Source of the DNA: Nitrospinaceae bacterium
Lineage (GTDB): Bacteria > Nitrospinota > Nitrospinia > Nitrospinales > VA-1
Length of the DNA stretch: 38,172 nucleotides
Assembly: GCA_029261455.1 (NCBI GenBank)
Contig: JAJDBH010000014.1
Coordinates: 1 to 38,172, forward strand
Reading direction: 5' to 3'
Shown here: piece after piece, positions 35,363 through 38,172 of the stretch
Layout of the letters: every line of letters starts with the position of its first letter
Numbering within the stretch: the stretch's first letter is position 1
The notes under the pieces: model-generated
What the model saw: the letters and a program-made list of their open reading frames with translations, nothing else
What the model was told of the DNA's origin: nothing
The model's database searches: none
Position numbers and translations under genes: made by a program

Positions 35363-35686
35363 TTAGGAGCAGGCTTCAATTTGTATGAAATCGTGTAGCT
35401 GGCCTTTCCCCCAGTAACCGTAGAATGCGCTACCTGCGGTGGTGCAGGAGGTGGTCATGTGGATGAACTGCTTTTGACCATTGTCGCCTTTTAGTACACC
35501 TACTTGTGAGAATGGAGGGATGCATCCGCCGCAATTGGCACATTGGGTGGAATGGAGTTCGCATAGCTTATGCAGGCAAGGCTGGCAGACTATGGGGTTG
35601 AACAGATAGATTTCTTCCCCTTGATACTCAATCACGGTGGGAACTGTGTTCACCGGAGTTTTGCATTCCTGACAGACAGAGCTCAT
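35363..35686 (-). CDS. Cys-rich protein with paired CxxC motifs
   Basis: 107 residues with CxxC motifs at CQEC, CQPC and CANC, and further Cys near them, suggesting one or two zinc-ribbon or treble-clef sites. The tail (IHMTTSCTTAGSAFYGYWGKG) is unusual. There is no signal peptide. I do not recognise the family. It lies 49 bases downstream of mreB on the same strand, where mreC is often found. Confidence 0.7.
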   Translation of the reverse strand: MSSVCQECKTPVNTVPTVIEYQGEEIYLFNPIVCQPCLHKLCELHSTQCANCGGCIPPFSQVGVLKGDNGQKQFIHMTTSCTTAGSAFYGYWGKGQLHDFIQIEACS

Positions 35687-35735
35687 AGAAATCCGAAAAG
35701 ATAATTAGGTGGTAAAAAATCCTACATCAACCCAA

Positions 35736-36770
35736 TTAATTGATACAGACTTTTTTCATGTTTTGAAAGTCATCGAGAACGGCGCCAGCTCCTTTGACAA
35801 TGCTAAGGAGGGGGTCTTCGGGAATAAAGACTTTCAAGGTGGTTTTTTCTTCGATCATCTTATCCAGTCCGCGGATGAGGGCACCACCTCCGGTAAGGTA
35901 TATGCCATTGGAATGAATATCGGCAGAAAGTTCTGGCGGAATTTTTTCCAAAGCGCGCATGATGGACGTGACAATGTTGGTCACTGGCTCTTTAAGTGCT
36001 TCGCGAATTTCATCGTCGCCTATGGTGATTGACATGGGGACGCCGGTTTTAACATTCAATCCTCTAACTTCGGTCGTCATAGACCCGGGTTGTGGAAACG
36101 CACTGCCGATTTCTTTTTTGACGCGTTCGCCTTCGAACACTCCGATATTTAGATGATGTTGGAGCCGCATATAGCGGACAATGGATTCGTCGATTTCGTC
36201 TCCGGCCACACGTACGGATTCACCATAGGCTATAGCGGATAATGAAATGACTGCGACATCGGAGGTGCCTCCGCCAATGTCGATGACCATATTTCCTTCG
36301 GGGCGGTGTACGGGAATGCCAACGCCGATCGCGGCGGCCATGGGTTCTTCTACAAGATGGACTTCCCGAATTCCAGCCATCATTGAAGCGTCGATCACTG
36401 CCTTCTTTTCTACCTGAGTAATACAGGTCGGCACGCCAACAACCATACGGGGTTTAAAGAACCGGTGTTGGCTCAGGACTTTCTTAATGAAGTATTGAAT
36501 CATCCGGTTGGTGATGTCAAAGTCGGCAATGACCCCGTCTTTCATAGGCCGGACGGTGTTAACTCGAGAGTGTGTGCGTCCAAACATTTTTTTTGCTTCG
36601 ATTCCAACGGCTTCAATCGAATTATCATCTACATTCACTGCAACGACGGAAGGCTCGTTCAGCACGATCCCTTTTTCGGTGATGTAAACGAGGGTGTTTG
36701 CTGTGCCCAGATCCATTGCGATATCTGTGGAGAACAAGCTGAAAATATTGTTGAATAGTTTTCTTATCAT
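35736..36770 (-). CDS. mreB: Rod-shape-determining actin homologue MreB
   Basis: 344 residues, full family length. Actin-fold nucleotide motifs are clear: phosphate 1 DLGTANTLVY, phosphate 2 VIDIGGGTSDVAVISL, and the adenosine motif IYLTGGGALIRGLDKMI. The N-terminus MIRKLFNNIFSLFSTDIAMDLG includes the membrane-binding helix. It polymerises under the inner membrane and guides lateral wall synthesis. Its ATG overlaps the stop of the upstream GAF protein gene (ATGA). mreC and mreD do not follow here, which is unusual. Confidence 0.97.
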   Translation of the reverse strand: MIRKLFNNIFSLFSTDIAMDLGTANTLVYITEKGIVLNEPSVVAVNVDDNSIEAVGIEAKKMFGRTHSRVNTVRPMKDGVIADFDITNRMIQYFIKKVLSQHRFFKPRMVVGVPTCITQVEKKAVIDASMMAGIREVHLVEEPMAAAIGVGIPVHRPEGNMVIDIGGGTSDVAVISLSAIAYGESVRVAGDEIDESIVRYMRLQHHLNIGVFEGERVKKEIGSAFPQPGSMTTEVRGLNVKTGVPMSITIGDDEIREALKEPVTNIVTSIMRALEKIPPELSADIHSNGIYLTGGGALIRGLDKMIEEKTTLKVFIPEDPLLSIVKGAGAVLDDFQNMKKVCIN

Positions 36771-38172
36771 GCCATTGCTTTCTTTTTCTGGGTCAGCCGG
36801 TTGCGTGAAAGATTAATGAGGTTGAGTAGTTCTTTTCCTTCCTCGGGATAAGCAGAAAGTCCCCATTGAAATTGTGCCTGTATGGAAACTCCATTTACAT
36901 ATAGCGGGTTATATTCCAGCAGGTGCTTCAGTTTTGATTTCAAGAGCCCTATATCTTTTTGGCTGCGATCCATGAGTAAGATTAGAAAACAAGTTTCCGA
37001 CAGGCGGAAAACAAACTTTGGCGATGGGACCACCTTCGAAAATAAGGCCATCATTTGTTTCAGGTACGCATCTCCATTTTCTACTCCATGGATTTCATAA
37101 AGCTCTGTAAGATTGGTGATGCCGAAAGTAAGAAAAAACACTTGTTCTTCGGGCTTAAAAACTTCATCGGATAATGATAGATGATACTCCGTCAAAAACC
37201 GGTAATTAGGAACTCCCGTGATGGGGTCCAGGTTTTTGTCATAAACCCACCGATCTTTAGTATCTGCGCAGAACAAAGCAGAGGCGGCGGCTGAAACGAT
37301 CAGTGCTAGTTTATCCAGATCGGCGTGGCTCACCCCATCGGGCTCTGGGGAACCTACCAGAAGAACTCCATAAAGTGTGTCGCCATGCTGAATGGGTATG
37401 GCGGCTGCGCATTGCAGGCCTTCGGATTTCTCGTCCTCCGAAAATATAATTGTCTTTCTGCCTTCATGAATTTGCAATAGAAGAGGCGACTTGTTTTTCG
37501 CGCAAGAACCTACCAGTCCTTTGCCAAGGAAGACCTGGGTTTCTGAAAGGTCATGAGCAAAACCTCTATGACCGATGATTCGCCCTTCTGACTGGTTATC
37601 TTCGAACCAAGTCACAGCGATAGCAGGGCAGGGAAGCAGGGATATGGGTATTTGAGTCAGCCTGTCTGCAACGGATGATCTATCCGGTGATTCGGCAAGA
37701 AACCGGCAGTAGGAATTGATCTCTTGCAAAATGGGTTGGGTTGATGATGAAGCGTCGGGGGTCTTTGATTCCAGGCTCCAGGCAATCTGTTGGGCGAACT
37801 CAGACAATATTTTCTGTAGTTTGATGGAGAACTGGTATCGCTCCTTGGTGTCAATGGCGAGTACTGCTACTTGGTCCGCATAAATTACTGGAATAGCAAT
37901 AAAACTTTTAAGGTCTTCATTTTTTTTGTAGATGCCGAGAATGCGGGTGTTCTGATCAAAATTTTCTATTAATTGTGGCTTGCGTGTTTGCGCCGCCAGA
38001 CCAATAGGGCCCTTACCAAGGGCTATTTTTGCTCCCCGATCCAGATTGCGACTGAGGGTGAAATGTTCGCGTAGACCGAGTTTTTTTTCGTCTGGCTCCA
38101 TCGTGAACAGAGCGCAAGTATAGGCATCGGCAACGTTTCCGATCAGTTCGATGAGATGTCCCAAAATGATGT
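36767..38172 (-). CDS. GAF-GAF protein with degenerate GGDEF domain, 5' end beyond window
   Basis: The frame is open to the right edge, so the N-terminus is missing; a TTG at 38164 is unlikely to be the start. At least 465 residues are visible. A first GAF domain (about 1-130, with ALGKGPIGLAAQTRKPQLIEN) is followed by a second (about 160-300, with FLGKGLVGSCAKNKSPLLLQ and AAAIPIQHGDTLYGVLLVG). The C-terminal GGDEF fold starts canonically (LDPITGVPNYRFL), but the active-site loop reads FRLSETCFLIL instead of GGDEF, so it cannot make c-di-GMP. It may act as a sensor or bind GTP. The 4-base overlap with mreB implies coupled expression. Confidence 0.85.
   Translation of the reverse strand, partial: IILGHLIELIGNVADAYTCALFTMEPDEKKLGLREHFTLSRNLDRGAKIALGKGPIGLAAQTRKPQLIENFDQNTRILGIYKKNEDLKSFIAIPVIYADQVAVLAIDTKERYQFSIKLQKILSEFAQQIAWSLESKTPDASSSTQPILQEINSYCRFLAESPDRSSVADRLTQIPISLLPCPAIAVTWFEDNQSEGRIIGHRGFAHDLSETQVFLGKGLVGSCAKNKSPLLLQIHEGRKTIIFSEDEKSEGLQCAAAIPIQHGDTLYGVLLVGSPEPDGVSHADLDKLALIVSAAASALFCADTKDRWVYDKNLDPITGVPNYRFLTEYHLSLSDEVFKPEEQVFFLTFGITNLTELYEIHGVENGDAYLKQMMALFSKVVPSPKFVFRLSETCFLILLMDRSQKDIGLLKSKLKHLLEYNPLYVNGVSIQAQFQWGLSAYPEEGKELLNLINLSRNRLTQKKKAMA

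Overview
The window looks like ordinary chromosome from a Gram-negative, free-living bacterium. GC is moderate and genes are densely packed. There is no tRNA, rRNA, CRISPR array, insertion sequence or phage gene. The gene set (periplasmic TlpA and CcdA redox proteins, cytochrome c, several ferredoxins, a monomeric isocitrate dehydrogenase beside malate dehydrogenase, GlnD, MlaC, an RND/MMPL exporter, a sigma-54 type promoter) would suit a marine chemolithoautotroph such as the Nitrospinota (Nitrospina-like nitrite oxidisers). That placement is my inference and no marker gene here proves it.

Layout. 1-6751 (minus): a long run reading glnD, cytochrome c, 2Fe-2S ferredoxin, JAMM protease, 2[4Fe-4S] ferredoxin, Nfu scaffold, TlpA thioredoxin, then a formylglycine-generating-enzyme (SUMF1)/CcdA fusion that runs off the left edge. 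7094-10363 (plus): monomeric NADP isocitrate dehydrogenase and malate dehydrogenase. 10556-12890 (minus): BLUF photoreceptor, purple-acid-phosphatase-like enzyme, thioredoxin-type arsenate reductase. 13082-14978 (plus): lexA and dinB, an SOS pair. 15117-16256 (plus): a class V aminotransferase split by one in-frame TAA. 16296-18493 (minus): two paralogous lipoproteins, one carrying a SPOR domain. 18841-21996 (plus): MlaC, GHMP kinase, M23 endopeptidase. 22283-24778 (minus): RND exporter. 25198-26439 (plus): CheY-like receiver and TPR protein. 26473-27711 (minus): MFS transporter. 27831-29459 (plus): YHYH protein and a cyclic-nucleotide-binding protein behind a sigma-54 promoter. 29689-32745 (minus): Wzz-like protein, Sel1 protein, zinc-ribbon membrane protein and two overlapping 34-residue membrane proteins. 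32915-34718 (plus): DUF2784-, DUF1579- and DUF4124-like small envelope proteins. 34811 to the right edge (minus): acidic protein, Cys-rich protein, mreB and a GAF-GAF-degenerate GGDEF protein.

Functional themes. The left arm joins Fe-S assembly and electron carriers with periplasmic thiol redox: CcdA would feed electrons to TlpA-type thioredoxins. icd and mdh sit together as TCA or reductive-TCA enzymes. Several genes serve the envelope (MlaC, RND, M23, SPOR lipoprotein, MreB).

Most notable points: a GlnD whose HD (uridylyl-removing) site has lost most metal ligands although its nucleotidyltransferase site is intact; the SUMF1-CcdA fusion; the tandem 34-residue membrane proteins with strong ribosome binding sites; a near-perfect sigma-54 promoter before a lone cyclic-nucleotide-binding protein; an aminotransferase interrupted by a single stop; and two families of dispersed intergenic repeats, one about 60 bp and one a short hairpin followed by AGGCAAT.
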